DNA of 64,000 nucleotides from AV80 sp035536995. Lineage in GTDB: Bacteria; Verrucomicrobiota; Verrucomicrobiia; Chthoniobacterales; UBA10450. Positions 11,944 to 19,809 of this stretch are shown in pieces. The position numbers and the translations under genes were made by a program. Under the pieces are notes generated by a model. The model did not search any database. It was not told where the DNA came from and saw only the letters and a program-made list of their open reading frames with translations. Where the stretch lies: assembly GCA_035536995.1 (NCBI GenBank), contig DATLNB010000025.1, forward strand, positions 11,505 to 75,504, read 5' to 3'. The number at the start of each line of letters is the position of its first letter. Positions within the stretch are counted from its first letter, which is position 1.

Positions 11944-13032
11944 ATGCAGTTATTGACTCTCTCAGAGATTCGGCGGCACGCGCAAAATGGCGCCGCCGTC
12001 GAAGCGCGCGTCCACGTCCAGGTAGAGGCGAGCGCCGCGAAGGTGACTCGTGAGCAAAAGCCTTACTGCGAGCTGCACCTGGCTGATGCCTGCGACCGGA
12101 TGACGCTGCGGGTTTGGAGCGATCACCCGGAGTTCCGCGCCTGCGGCAGTTTGGCGGCGGCCGATTTCGTCGAGCTCACCGGCGAGTTCGTCCAGCACCA
12201 GCAATTTGGGCTCGATGCTCGGAACTGGAAGGTGCGGCACCTGAACGGGCAGGAACGCTCGGAGCTACTGCAAGGCCCGCCGGAGCTCCGCGCGAAACAG
12301 GCGGCCGATTGGGAATACATCAACGAACGCGCACGCAGCATCACCGATCCGAGGCTGCGCGCGCTGGGCGAAGCCTTTATCGCCGAACACGGTGAGCGAT
12401 TTCGCCGCACGGCCGGCGCGCGCTCGTATCATCATGCGCGGCGCGGCGGACTAGTGGAACACGTGGCCCAGATGATGCGGCTCGCGATGCAAATCGCACC
12501 CCTCTATCCGCAACTGAATCTCGACCTCCTCATTGCCGGCGTTCTTTTTCACGATGCCGGGAAGCTTTGGGAAAACCATCTGCCCGAAACGGGATTCACC
12601 ATGGGATATGACGAGCGAGGCGAGCTCATGGGCCACATCTCCATCGGGCTCGAGCTGGTGAATTCGATCTGGCGAAAGTTGCAGACGGAAGAAAACCTTC
12701 GCGCGTGGAGTTCGTGCACTCCGGCTTCGGAAGATGTGCGGATGCATCTGCTCCACCTTATCGGCGCGCACCATGGCGAACCGCAGTTCGGTTCCCCGGT
12801 CAGCCCAAAAACGCCGGAAGCGATGGCGCTTAATTACATCGACAATCTTGATGCCCGGATGGAAATGTTCGCGGCCGGATATCTCGTCGCCAAACCGATC
12901 GCGGAGCGAATCTTCGACCGTGTCCGTCCGTTGCCGGGAAACCTGGTGAAGCCGTTGGAGAGATATCAGGCGCCGCCCGCGAGCGTGCCGCCGCCGTTGC
13001 CGGCAGGCAACGAAACAGGAACGCTTCTGTAG
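11944..13032 (+). CDS. OB-fold plus HD-domain 3'-5' exonuclease, YhaM-like
   Basis: 362 residues from the ATG at 11944 (earlier in-frame starts lie in repeat sequence). An N-terminal OB-fold (about 15-105, ending LDARNWKVRHL) probably binds single-stranded nucleic acid. The HD phosphohydrolase domain has YHHARRGGLVEHV, LFHDAGKLWE and LIGAHHGE metal ligands. This order is that of YhaM-type 3'-5' exoribonucleases. The C-terminus is Pro-rich. The last two codons CTG TAG come from the repeat that starts here. Family assignment is good; the substrate (RNA or ssDNA) is open. Confidence 0.85.
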   Translation: MQLLTLSEIRRHAQNGAAVEARVHVQVEASAAKVTREQKPYCELHLADACDRMTLRVWSDHPEFRACGSLAAADFVELTGEFVQHQQFGLDARNWKVRHLNGQERSELLQGPPELRAKQAADWEYINERARSITDPRLRALGEAFIAEHGERFRRTAGARSYHHARRGGLVEHVAQMMRLAMQIAPLYPQLNLDLLIAGVLFHDAGKLWENHLPETGFTMGYDERGELMGHISIGLELVNSIWRKLQTEENLRAWSSCTPASEDVRMHLLHLIGAHHGEPQFGSPVSPKTPEAMALNYIDNLDARMEMFAAGYLVAKPIAERIFDRVRPLPGNLVKPLERYQAPPASVPPPLPAGNETGTLL

Positions 13033-13140
13033 CTGCGTTGTAGCCGCTTCGCTGTGCGAAGCGTGGGATGCAGCACGCCTTCCCCTCACGCTTCGCACAG
13101 CGAAGCGGCTACAGGCGAAGCGGCTACAGGCGAAGCGCTA
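13024..13140. repeat. Family A REP cluster between convergent genes
   Basis: Starts CTTCTGTAGC, holds GTAGCCGCTTCGCTGTGCG and its mirror CGCACAGCGAAGCGGCTAC, then two further short copies of GCGAAGCGGCTACAG. It supplies the TAG stops of both flanking convergent genes (13030-13032 on plus, 13138-13140 on minus). Confidence 0.88.
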
Positions 13141-13929
13141 CAGAACACGCCGTTTCGCTTCCGCCAAATATTCCTCGTCGATCTCGAACCCGATAAAGTT
13201 GTTTACCCCGCAACGCTTCGCGGCGACCGCCGAATTTCCGATCCCGAGGAAAGGGTCGAGCATCCTCTCCGCGCGCTCGATCCCATGCAGCTTGATGCAC
13301 CATTCTGCCAGCTGCACCGGGAAGGTCGCCGGATGCGGCCGCTCTTTCGACCGTTTCTGAATCGTTTGATAGGGCACAAACCACGTATTCCCGCGGCAGC
13401 GGCGATCTGCTCCTTCCGCGTGGCTCCAGCGGGCGATGTTGCTCTTGTCCGCGTACGGAACACCTACTGCCAGCCGATCGAGCGGCGTCTTGCCTTCCGG
13501 GGTGAGATGAAAAACGTACTCGTGGCAATCGCTCAGGTAACGCGGAGAGCTGATCGGCTTGAAATGGCCGCGCGACTGAACGGCGCCCTTTTCGTCCTCG
13601 ATCGAAATCGCCTTGATCCAATGAATCGTGTTCTGAAGCGCGAACAGGTCCTGCAAACGCAGCACGAGCTCGTGGGGCAACAATGGATTCGATGGAGCTG
13701 CGCCAAGATTGAGGAAAAGTGAGCCGCCGGGCTTCAGAACGCGGCGCACTTCTTTCGCCCAGGAATGGCACCACGCGAGGTAATCATTCCGTTCCAGTGT
13801 GTCGGAGTAGCGACTGTAGGCGATACCCAGATTATAAGGGGGCGAGGTGACTACGAGATCGACGGTGGCAACCGGAAGTTTGGCCATTCCGGCGATGCAG
13901 TCTTCGTGGCGGAGGTCGAATGAAATCAC
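13138..13929 (-). CDS. Orphan DNA methyltransferase, beta class (N4-C or N6-A)
   Basis: 263 residues. Catalytic motif IV TSPPYN (28-33) precedes the SAM-binding motif I DPFLGIGNS (225-233), the order of beta-class amino-methyltransferases. A target-recognition region lies between (about 110-200). There is no restriction endonuclease, specificity subunit or mismatch-repair gene beside it, so it looks solitary; a regulatory or self-protection role is inference. The last codons CTG TAG are read from the family A repeat. Recognition site cannot be read from the sequence. Confidence 0.9.
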   Translation of the reverse strand: MISFDLRHEDCIAGMAKLPVATVDLVVTSPPYNLGIAYSRYSDTLERNDYLAWCHSWAKEVRRVLKPGGSLFLNLGAAPSNPLLPHELVLRLQDLFALQNTIHWIKAISIEDEKGAVQSRGHFKPISSPRYLSDCHEYVFHLTPEGKTPLDRLAVGVPYADKSNIARWSHAEGADRRCRGNTWFVPYQTIQKRSKERPHPATFPVQLAEWCIKLHGIERAERMLDPFLGIGNSAVAAKRCGVNNFIGFEIDEEYLAEAKRRVL

Positions 13930-13968
13930 GGAGGCAGTTTCGCCCTATCCGATCTTCGTACAAGCGAA

Positions 13969-14083
13969 AAGCTCCAAGCACCAAGGCTCCAAGCACCAGA
14001 GAAGCTCCAAAGAGCCGCGTCGCCGTTTGCTGTTTGGTGCCTGGTGTTTCTCTGGAGCGTGGACCGTGGAATTTGGAGCTTCG
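13969..14083. repeat. Inverted repeat block, GCTCCAAGCACCAA family
   Basis: Left half has iterated GCTCCAAGCACCA units; right half has TTTGGTGCCTGGTG and GGAATTTGGAGCTTCGG. It occupies most of the gap between the methyltransferase and thiG. No TPP riboswitch core was recognised in this gap. Confidence 0.75.
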
Positions 14084-14136
14084 GCTCCGCGCCGCCCCCG
14101 CGTTTATCGCTTCCGATGTTGTGTTAAGTTGCCCCG

Positions 14137-14937
14137 ATGTCCGATAAGCCCTCAAAGCTAAAAATCGCCGACCGCGAATTCACCTCGCGGCTTCTTCTTG
14201 GCACGGGCAAATTCGGCTCGAACGAGCTGATGCGCGATGCCCTTGTCGCGAGCGGCACGGAGATTGTGACGGTCGCGCTTCGGCGGGCGGATCTGTCAGG
14301 GCAACACGACGCGTTCGCCAACATACTCGATTTCATCGACCCGAAGCGGTTCCTTCTTTTGCCGAATACGAGCGGGGCCCGAAACGCCGCCGAAGCTGTC
14401 CGGATCGCGCGGCTGGCGGTCGCGGCGGGGCTGCCGAATTGGATCAAGCTGGAGATTCACCCGGACGCCCGTTATCTGTTGCCGGACGGGGTTGAGACCT
14501 TGTCCGCCGCTGAGACACTGGTGAAGGAAGGCTTCGTTGTTCTGCCTTACATTAACGCCGACCCGGTCCTGGCGAAGCGTTTACAGGATGTCGGAACTGC
14601 CACGGTTATGCCGCTCGGTTCGCCCATCGGGAGCAACCGCGGGATCGAAACCCGAGCCCAGATCGAGATCATCATCGAACAGGCGACGGTGCCAGTGGTG
14701 GTGGACGCCGGTTTGGGCGCGCCGAGCCAGGCGGCAGAAGCGATGGAGATGGGCGCGGATGCAGTCCTGGTGAACACGGCGATCGCGATTGCGCCTGATC
14801 CGAGCCGAATGGCGCACGCCTTTCGCAAGGCGGTCGAAGCGGGGCGCGAAGCCCGCGACGTAGGTTTGGCCCAGACACGAACCAGCGCGTCGGCGACAAG
14901 TCCGCTAACCGGGTTCTTTTCCGACGCAGCGGGCTGA
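14137..14937 (+). CDS. thiG: Thiazole synthase
   Basis: 266 residues, family length. ThiG builds the thiazole phosphate moiety of thiamine from deoxyxylulose phosphate, dehydroglycine and ThiS thiocarboxylate. Visible motifs: SRLLLGTGKF, the Schiff-base lysine in NWIKLEI (Lys104), VMPLGSPIGSNRGI, VVVDAGLGAPS and ADAVLVNTAIA (phosphate-binding). thiS, thiF and thiH or thiO are not adjacent, so it stands alone. A family A REP pair follows 12 bp after the stop. Confidence 0.95.
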   Translation: MSDKPSKLKIADREFTSRLLLGTGKFGSNELMRDALVASGTEIVTVALRRADLSGQHDAFANILDFIDPKRFLLLPNTSGARNAAEAVRIARLAVAAGLPNWIKLEIHPDARYLLPDGVETLSAAETLVKEGFVVLPYINADPVLAKRLQDVGTATVMPLGSPIGSNRGIETRAQIEIIIEQATVPVVVDAGLGAPSQAAEAMEMGADAVLVNTAIAIAPDPSRMAHAFRKAVEAGREARDVGLAQTRTSASATSPLTGFFSDAAG

Positions 14938-14949
14938 TTTCCGCAGCCG

Positions 14950-15035
14950 CTTCTGTAGCCGCTTCGCTGCGCGAAGCGTGGGAGCAGGCGCACGCTTTCA
15001 TCCTGCGCTTCGCACAGCGAAGCGGCTACAAAGAA
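14950..15035. repeat. Family A REP pair
   Basis: CTTCTGTAGCCGCTTCGCTG palindrome, about 20 bases of spacer, then the mirrored palindrome ending GGCTACAAAGAAG. It separates thiG from a convergent small gene. Confidence 0.88.
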
Positions 15036-15048
15036 GCGACGGGCCCGC

Positions 15049-15279
15049 CTACAAGGGCTTAAAGTTCACGCTGGCGTCGTTGTAAAACTCGATCTGCCGT
15101 CCACCGAGGCGGCGGACGACCCGCCAGCCGTGTTGCCGGGCGAGATCGCGCAGCTCGCCATGCGATAACCCTTGGACGACGCGCAGCTCGGAGGGGTGAC
15201 TCACGAAGTACTCCGGTTTCACCGCGAGCATTTGCGAGATCTTCTCGACCACCGCCGGCAGCTGTGACGGAACCGTCAT
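15049..15279 (-). CDS. Small hypothetical protein, 76 aa
   Basis: No family recognised. Basic, soluble, with a predicted alternation of helices and strands (VVRRLGGRQIEFY); no membrane segment, no Cys. Its ATG overlaps the stop of a smaller upstream ORF as ATGA, which suggests translational coupling and supports both as real genes. It ends just before the family A repeat. Confidence 0.55.
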   Translation of the reverse strand: MTVPSQLPAVVEKISQMLAVKPEYFVSHPSELRVVQGLSHGELRDLARQHGWRVVRRLGGRQIEFYNDASVNFKPL

Positions 15280-15440
15280 TGACCCGTGCTACGTCGCGTT
15301 GGCGGCGGGTTATTCGGCAGTTTCTTTCCCGGAAACGTCGGCGGTTCCTTTGCCTTCCGGTTGAGCTTGTTACCGAGCGCGACCTGCGCCTTCCGGGACG
15401 GCGAGGGGCCGCCCGGGCTGGGTTTTTCGTTCTCTGGCAT
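15276..15440 (-). CDS. Very small Pro/Lys-rich ORF, 54 aa, coupled to the next gene
   Basis: Starts ATG at 15440 (MPENEKPSPGG) and ends PTRRSTGQ with TGA at 15278-15276, overlapping the ATG of the 76-aa gene by ATGA. The product is basic and rich in Pro, Lys and Arg, so probably disordered or nucleic-acid binding. No homologue recognised and no strong ribosome-binding site. The case rests on the overlap alone. Confidence 0.45.
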   Translation of the reverse strand: MPENEKPSPGGPSPSRKAQVALGNKLNRKAKEPPTFPGKKLPNNPPPTRRSTGQ

Positions 15441-15667
15441 CGGAGAGGTTCGCCCTCGGCGCGGTCGGTCGCAAGGGAGGGATCCCGATGAATCTGGAAG
15501 CCAGGAACCAGGAAGGAAGAAGGATCAGCAAGGCAGGAACGCAGGAAAAAACCAGACTCGCCGATCCGGTTTCCTTTTCCGGGGTTCCAGATTCGTTTTT
15601 CCCGATCGGGCCCTTCACAGATTCGGGCGGCTTGGCGGATGGGAGAGGCTGGTCTAGGTTCGGCCCG
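15441..15667. other. Intergenic stretch upstream of the ornithine cyclodeaminase gene
   Basis: No gene supported. It holds a purine-rich segment (around 15490-15550) and a partly complementary downstream segment with TCCGGTTTCCTTTTCCGGGG, possibly another long hairpin repeat. The downstream gene frame is open through it but without recognisable protein homology. Confidence 0.5.
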
Positions 15668-16885
15668 ATGTTTTCCGAAACTGTCGTTCTGCGCGGCCAC
15701 ATTATCGACTCATTGATTTTGCCGAAGGTGCTGGACCAGATCCTCACCCAGGGCGGGGATTTTAAGATCGGCGAGATCAAGATCGGCCAAAACCGGGTGG
15801 ATCAGAGTTTTGCCCGGATCGAGGTTTCCGCGCCCAAGCACGAAACCCTCGACGATATCGTCCTGCGACTGCGCCAGCACGGAGCTGAGGTGGTGGAAAA
15901 ACGGGACGTTGAGCGCGCGCCGGCCCCCGCCGACGGCGTTTTCCCGAAGGACTTCTACGTCACAACGAACCAGCAGACGTTCGTTACGGTTGAAGGCGCT
16001 GAGATCGAAGTCCGGCCTGCACTGATGGATTGCGCGGTCGTGGTTGATCGGACCGCACGCACTGCTACCGCCCGGAAATTTCACGAGGTCCGGCGCGGGA
16101 TGGAGATTGTCGTCGGGCACCAGGGAATTCGGGTCGCCCCGCTCCAGCGCTCGACGTCGCATACCGACGTCTTCGAATTCATGTCCACCAACATTTCCCT
16201 GGAGACCCCGAAGAGCGGGATCATCCGCGAGATGGCGGCGGAGTTGCAGCGCGCCAAGCAGGACGGCGGCAAGATCCTCGTCGTCGCCGGACCGGCCGTG
16301 GTCCATGCGGGGGCGGTGGCCCACCTCGAGAAATTGATCGGGTGGGGATACGTGAACCTGTTCTTCGGCGGGAACGCGATTGCCCTGCACGACATCGAGA
16401 ACGCGCTCTTCGGGACTTCAATCGGGATCGACCTGAAGCATGGCTCGACCGCCGAGCGCGGCCACGAGAATCAGATGCGCGCGATCAACGCGATCCGGGA
16501 AGCGGGCGGAATTCCCCGGGCCGTCGAGTCCGGGGCATTAAAGAGCGGGATCATGGCAGCGTGCGTCAGGCACGGCGTGGAGTTCGTCCTTGCCGGGTCG
16601 ATCCGAGACGATGGGCCGTTGCCCGAAGTGATCACCGATACGCTCGAGGCCCAGAATGCGATGCGGGAAAAGATCACCGGCGTGACGACGGCGTTAATGA
16701 TGGGCACCATGCTCCATTCGATGGCGGCGGCGAACCTGTTGCCGGCCACGGTCAAAACCCTCTGCGTCGATGTGAACCCGGCGGCGGTCAGCCGGTTAAC
16801 GGAACGGAGCTCGTTCCAATCGCTCGGCCTGGTCTCGGACCTCGAGCCGTTCCTCCGCGAGCTGACTAACATTCTCGGGCGCTAG
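15668..16885 (+). CDS. TIGR00300-type ornithine cyclodeaminase (LOR/SDH domain)
   Basis: 405 residues from the ATG at 15668 (MFSETVVLRGHIIDSL). An N-terminal alpha/beta region (1-100) is followed by the LOR/SDH bifunctional-enzyme domain and a Rossmann-like half with LVVAGPAVVHAG, FFGGNAIALHDIENAL and SIGIDL. This is the archaeal ornithine cyclodeaminase family, also the C-terminal part of cyanobacterial AgrE; it would convert ornithine to proline and ammonia with NAD. It is followed 11 bp later by an arginine-dihydrolase-like gene. Family is clear; the activity is inferred. Confidence 0.85.
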   Translation: MFSETVVLRGHIIDSLILPKVLDQILTQGGDFKIGEIKIGQNRVDQSFARIEVSAPKHETLDDIVLRLRQHGAEVVEKRDVERAPAPADGVFPKDFYVTTNQQTFVTVEGAEIEVRPALMDCAVVVDRTARTATARKFHEVRRGMEIVVGHQGIRVAPLQRSTSHTDVFEFMSTNISLETPKSGIIREMAAELQRAKQDGGKILVVAGPAVVHAGAVAHLEKLIGWGYVNLFFGGNAIALHDIENALFGTSIGIDLKHGSTAERGHENQMRAINAIREAGGIPRAVESGALKSGIMAACVRHGVEFVLAGSIRDDGPLPEVITDTLEAQNAMREKITGVTTALMMGTMLHSMAAANLLPATVKTLCVDVNPAAVSRLTERSSFQSLGLVSDLEPFLRELTNILGR

Positions 16886-16896
16886 GCCCGATCGTT

Positions 16897-17715
16897 ATGC
16901 GCCAGCTCCTTCTCTGTCCGCCGGATCATTACGGCATCGAGTATGAAATTAATCCGTGGATGAGCCGGGCCCGCGGCGCGGACACGCCCCTGGTCCAGGC
17001 CCAATGGAAAGGGCTGTTCGAAAAGCTCTCGAGCCTGGAGTGCAAGATCGAGCTTGTCCCGCCCCAGCCGAAGTTGCCGGACATGGTCTTCACCGCGAAT
17101 GCGGGGCTGACCGTGGGTCGCCGTTTTATTCCCAGTAATTTCCGGCACGAAGAGCGCGCCGGCGAAGCGCCGCATTTCGCAAGCTGGATGGAGGAACACG
17201 GTTACGAAGTGGTCTGGCTACCGAAAGACCAGTATTTCGAGGGAGAAGGCGACGCGCTCTTTGGCGGCGACATTTTATTCTGCGGTTACAAATTCCGGTC
17301 CGACATCAATTCACACCGCGCCGTCGCCGATCTGCTCGGGTGCCTGGTTATTTCCGTGGAGCTGGTCGATCCGCGTTTCTATCACATCGACACCTGCTTT
17401 TGTCCGTTGCCCGATGGCGGCGCGTTCTGGTTCCCGAACGCATTTGATGAATACGGCCAGCGGGCCATCCGCGAACACCTGACCGATTTGATCGATGTCC
17501 CGGAGGAGGAAGCGGCGCACTTTTCGTGCAACGCCGTCGTCCTCGACCGCCAGATTGTCATGCCCGAAGGCGCGCCGACCCTGATGGCGAAATTGCGCGA
17601 GCGCGGCTACACCTGTCACCCGCTGCCGATGACCGAGTTCCTGAAAGCCGGCGGCGCCTGCAAATGTCTGACGATGTTCATGCCGCAAAGGGAGGGGATT
17701 GGAGTAATGGAGTAA
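16897..17715 (+). CDS. Arginine dihydrolase-like protein (amidinotransferase fold)
   Basis: 272 residues of the guanidino-modifying superfamily. It most resembles the N-terminal dihydrolase domain of ArgZ/AgrE: DMVFTANAGL with Asn68, FRHEERAGEAPHF, EGEGDALFGG, FYHIDTCFCPL, CNAVVLDRQIVM, and the nucleophile region ACKCLTM with Cys257. The family hydrolyses arginine to ornithine, CO2 and ammonia; DDAH-type activity is the main alternative. The preceding gene is ornithine cyclodeaminase, so together they could turn arginine into proline and ammonia. The last residues (GIGVME) and the TAA stop derive from the following repeat. Confidence 0.8.
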   Translation: MRQLLLCPPDHYGIEYEINPWMSRARGADTPLVQAQWKGLFEKLSSLECKIELVPPQPKLPDMVFTANAGLTVGRRFIPSNFRHEERAGEAPHFASWMEEHGYEVVWLPKDQYFEGEGDALFGGDILFCGYKFRSDINSHRAVADLLGCLVISVELVDPRFYHIDTCFCPLPDGGAFWFPNAFDEYGQRAIREHLTDLIDVPEEEAAHFSCNAVVLDRQIVMPEGAPTLMAKLRERGYTCHPLPMTEFLKAGGACKCLTMFMPQREGIGVME

Positions 17716-17818
17716 TGGAGTGTGGGAGTAATGGGCTGTTCCATCACTCCATCACTCCATCACTCCATCACTCCAACACTCCATTACTCCAACACTCCAT
17801 TACTCCATTACTCCATTC
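17701..17818. repeat. Inverted repeat of GGAGTAATGGAGTG / CACTCCATCACTCCAT units
   Basis: About three GGAGTAATG units, then about eleven ACTCCAT or ACTCCAA units in opposite sense. It fills the junction of two convergent genes and gives both their ATG GAG TAA ends. It has no spacers and is not CRISPR-like. Confidence 0.88.
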
Positions 17819-19676
17819 TTCTCCCGCGTTTCTCCCTGAGCGCCCCCTCGATCTTCCCGAGCGGCAGACAATTCATCACGTCGTCGCGCGTCAGCCATCC
17901 TTTCCGGGCGACGCCCACGCCGAACCATAATTCCTGGAGACGCTCGACGGCGTGAGCGTCCGGATTGATCACGCATTTCACGCCTTTTTCCTTCGCCAAC
18001 GGCCACCAACGCCAGTCGAGGTCTAGGCGTTTCGGCGCGGCGTTGATCTCGATCCATGTCCCGGTTTCCGCGGCAGCGTCAATGATCGCCGGGATATCGA
18101 CGGCATACGGATCGCGCCTCAGGAGCAGCCGGCCGGTGGGATGGGCCAGCATGGTCACATGCGGATTCTCCATCGCGCGGATCATCCTTTTCGTCATCTC
18201 GGCCTCGGGCAGGGTGAAGGCGGAATGGACTGAAGCGACCACGTAATCGAGCTCAGCCAGCAATTCGTCGGGGAAATCGAGCGAACCGTCCCGGAGGATG
18301 TCGCACTCGACCCCGGCAAAGAGCCGGAAGTTTTCGAACTCACTGTTCAGTTTCCGAATGGACGCGAGCTGGACCCGGAGGCGCGCTTCATCCAGGCCGC
18401 GCGCCTGGATCGAGCTCCGGCTGTGGTCCGCGATGCCCAGATATTGCAGCCCGAGCTCCTGAGCTGCGGCCGCCATTTCTTCGAGAGAATTTCGACCGTC
18501 GCTTGCGGTCGTGTGGCAATGAAAAGTGCCGCGGAGGTTTTCGGCTTCAACGAGGCGCGGCAGTTTTCCAGCGGCGGCGGCCTCGAATTCGCCGCAGTTC
18601 TCCCTCAGTTCCGGCGGAATGTAATCGAGGTCGAGAGCGCGATAGAGGTCCGCCTCCTCACGGATGACAGGGACCTTTTGCCGGAGCACGGGCGTCTCGC
18701 CTGTGCGGCTGGCGGGCGTCTCGCCTGCCGCCTTGTTCATATTCCCGGCCGCCTCAACAGGCGGGACGCCCGTTGGCCGCACAGGCGAGACGCCCGTGCT
18801 CCCCCCTTCGCTGGGTTCCACTTCCCCGAGCCGATACTCATTTAAAGTCCAGCCCCGTTTCAGGGCGCGGCTCCGGACCACGACGTTGTGCTCCTTGCTT
18901 CCGGTAAAATAATTTAGCGCGAACGGATATTCGGCCGCGGTTACGACCCGCAGATCGCACTGGATCCCGGAGCGCAGCCGCACGCTCGATTTGGTCGAGC
19001 CCTGCGCGATGATGCTTTCAACGAGCGGGTGCTCGACGAAAAGCGCGGAAACTTCAGCCGGCGCTGACGTGGCTACGATGAAGTCGAGGTCGCGAACGAT
19101 CTCTTTCCGGCGCCGGTAACTGCCTGCGATGCAAACGTGGTGCGCGTCGGGATGACCGCGGAGATCGTTCAGCAGCGTTTCGGCCTCCGCCGCGATCTGG
19201 CCAAGCTGGAATTTGCCGGCGTACTTCTGCCGTTCATCTATCGCCTTGCAAAGCTTCTCCTGGGTCGCCTTCCCGAAACCGGGCAATTCCGCGATCCGTC
19301 CCGCCACGCAGGCCTCGTGCAATTGCGCGATAGAGCTGACCCGCAATTTCTCGAGGAGCGCCTTTATCTTTTTCGCGCCGAGTCCCGGGAGGCTGAACAT
19401 TTCCAGGATGTCCGCCGGAAATTCTGCGCGCAGCTCGTCGAAGAACTTGAGAGATCCGGTGTCTACCAGCTCCTTGATCTTGGCCGCGATCGCTTTTCCG
19501 ATCCCGGGGATTTTCTCGAGGGTCTCCTCGTTCGCGAGATCAGCAATGTTGCCGCCCCAGGTCTCGAGCGACCGCGCAGCATTCACGTAAGCGCGAATCT
19601 TGAAGGGGTTCTCGCCTTTCAGCTCGAGGAGGGTCCCGATCTTCTCGAGCACGCCGGCGATCGTGGCCTTGTCCAT
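17808..19676 (-). CDS. polX: DNA polymerase X / PHP-domain protein with in-frame repeat insert
   Basis: 622 residues from the ATG at 19676 (the longer frame runs into the transglycosylase gene). Order: HhH DNA-binding (about 1-130; GIGKAIAAKI, LPGFGKAT), Pol-beta nucleotidyltransferase (CIAGSYRRRKE, RDLDFIVAT), then a PHP domain (TFHCHTTASDG, GIADHSRSS, NPDAHAVE) giving Mn-dependent 3'-5' exonuclease. It acts in base-excision repair. Between polymerase and PHP domains about 40 residues rich in TGVSPV and GETPVLR are read from an inverted DNA repeat; this explains a length above the usual 570-580. It ends ATG GAG TAA inside the neighbouring repeat. Confidence 0.93.
   Translation of the reverse strand: MDKATIAGVLEKIGTLLELKGENPFKIRAYVNAARSLETWGGNIADLANEETLEKIPGIGKAIAAKIKELVDTGSLKFFDELRAEFPADILEMFSLPGLGAKKIKALLEKLRVSSIAQLHEACVAGRIAELPGFGKATQEKLCKAIDERQKYAGKFQLGQIAAEAETLLNDLRGHPDAHHVCIAGSYRRRKEIVRDLDFIVATSAPAEVSALFVEHPLVESIIAQGSTKSSVRLRSGIQCDLRVVTAAEYPFALNYFTGSKEHNVVVRSRALKRGWTLNEYRLGEVEPSEGGSTGVSPVRPTGVPPVEAAGNMNKAAGETPASRTGETPVLRQKVPVIREEADLYRALDLDYIPPELRENCGEFEAAAAGKLPRLVEAENLRGTFHCHTTASDGRNSLEEMAAAAQELGLQYLGIADHSRSSIQARGLDEARLRVQLASIRKLNSEFENFRLFAGVECDILRDGSLDFPDELLAELDYVVASVHSAFTLPEAEMTKRMIRAMENPHVTMLAHPTGRLLLRRDPYAVDIPAIIDAAAETGTWIEINAAPKRLDLDWRWWPLAKEKGVKCVINPDAHAVERLQELWFGVGVARKGWLTRDDVMNCLPLGKIEGALREKRGRRME
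18684..18802. repeat. Inverted repeat inside polX, GAGCACGGGCGTCTCGCC family
   Basis: Outer arms GAGCACGGGCGTCTCGCC and its mirror GGCGAGACGCCCGTGCTC enclose two further GGCGTCTCGCCTG-type copies. The length keeps the frame; in polX it is translated as a Pro/Thr/Gly-rich linker. The 11032-11127 repeat is a relative. Confidence 0.88.
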
Positions 19677-19712
19677 CGCAGGATTGTTAGCGCGAAAACA
19701 CGCGCCGTCGAT

Positions 19713-19806
19713 TTCTGTAGCCGCTTCGCTGTGCGAAGCGTTCCGGCGACGCGGGAATGGCGGCCATGCGTAATCTTGCGCCGTCCACAGAGCGACGGCT
19801 ACAGTA
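19713..19806. repeat. Family A REP pair upstream of polX
   Basis: TTCTGTAGCCGCTTCGCTG palindrome at the left and GAGCGACGGCTACAG at the right, with a GC-rich spacer. It lies between the lytic transglycosylase and polX, both on the minus strand. Confidence 0.8.
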
Positions 19807-19809
19807 GAA

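Noticed and set aside
13930..14136. TPP riboswitch before thiG
   Set aside because: The gap is filled by an inverted GCTCCAA repeat; the CTGAGA core of TPP riboswitches was not found.
16897..17715. Agmatine deiminase (AguA) as partner of aguB
   Set aside because: Length and motifs (FTANAG, FYHIDTCF, ACKCLTM) match the ArgZ/DDAH-like group, not the longer AguA family.
17701..17818. CRISPR array
   Set aside because: Units are too short (about 9-10 bases), inverted and without unique spacers; no cas genes in the window.
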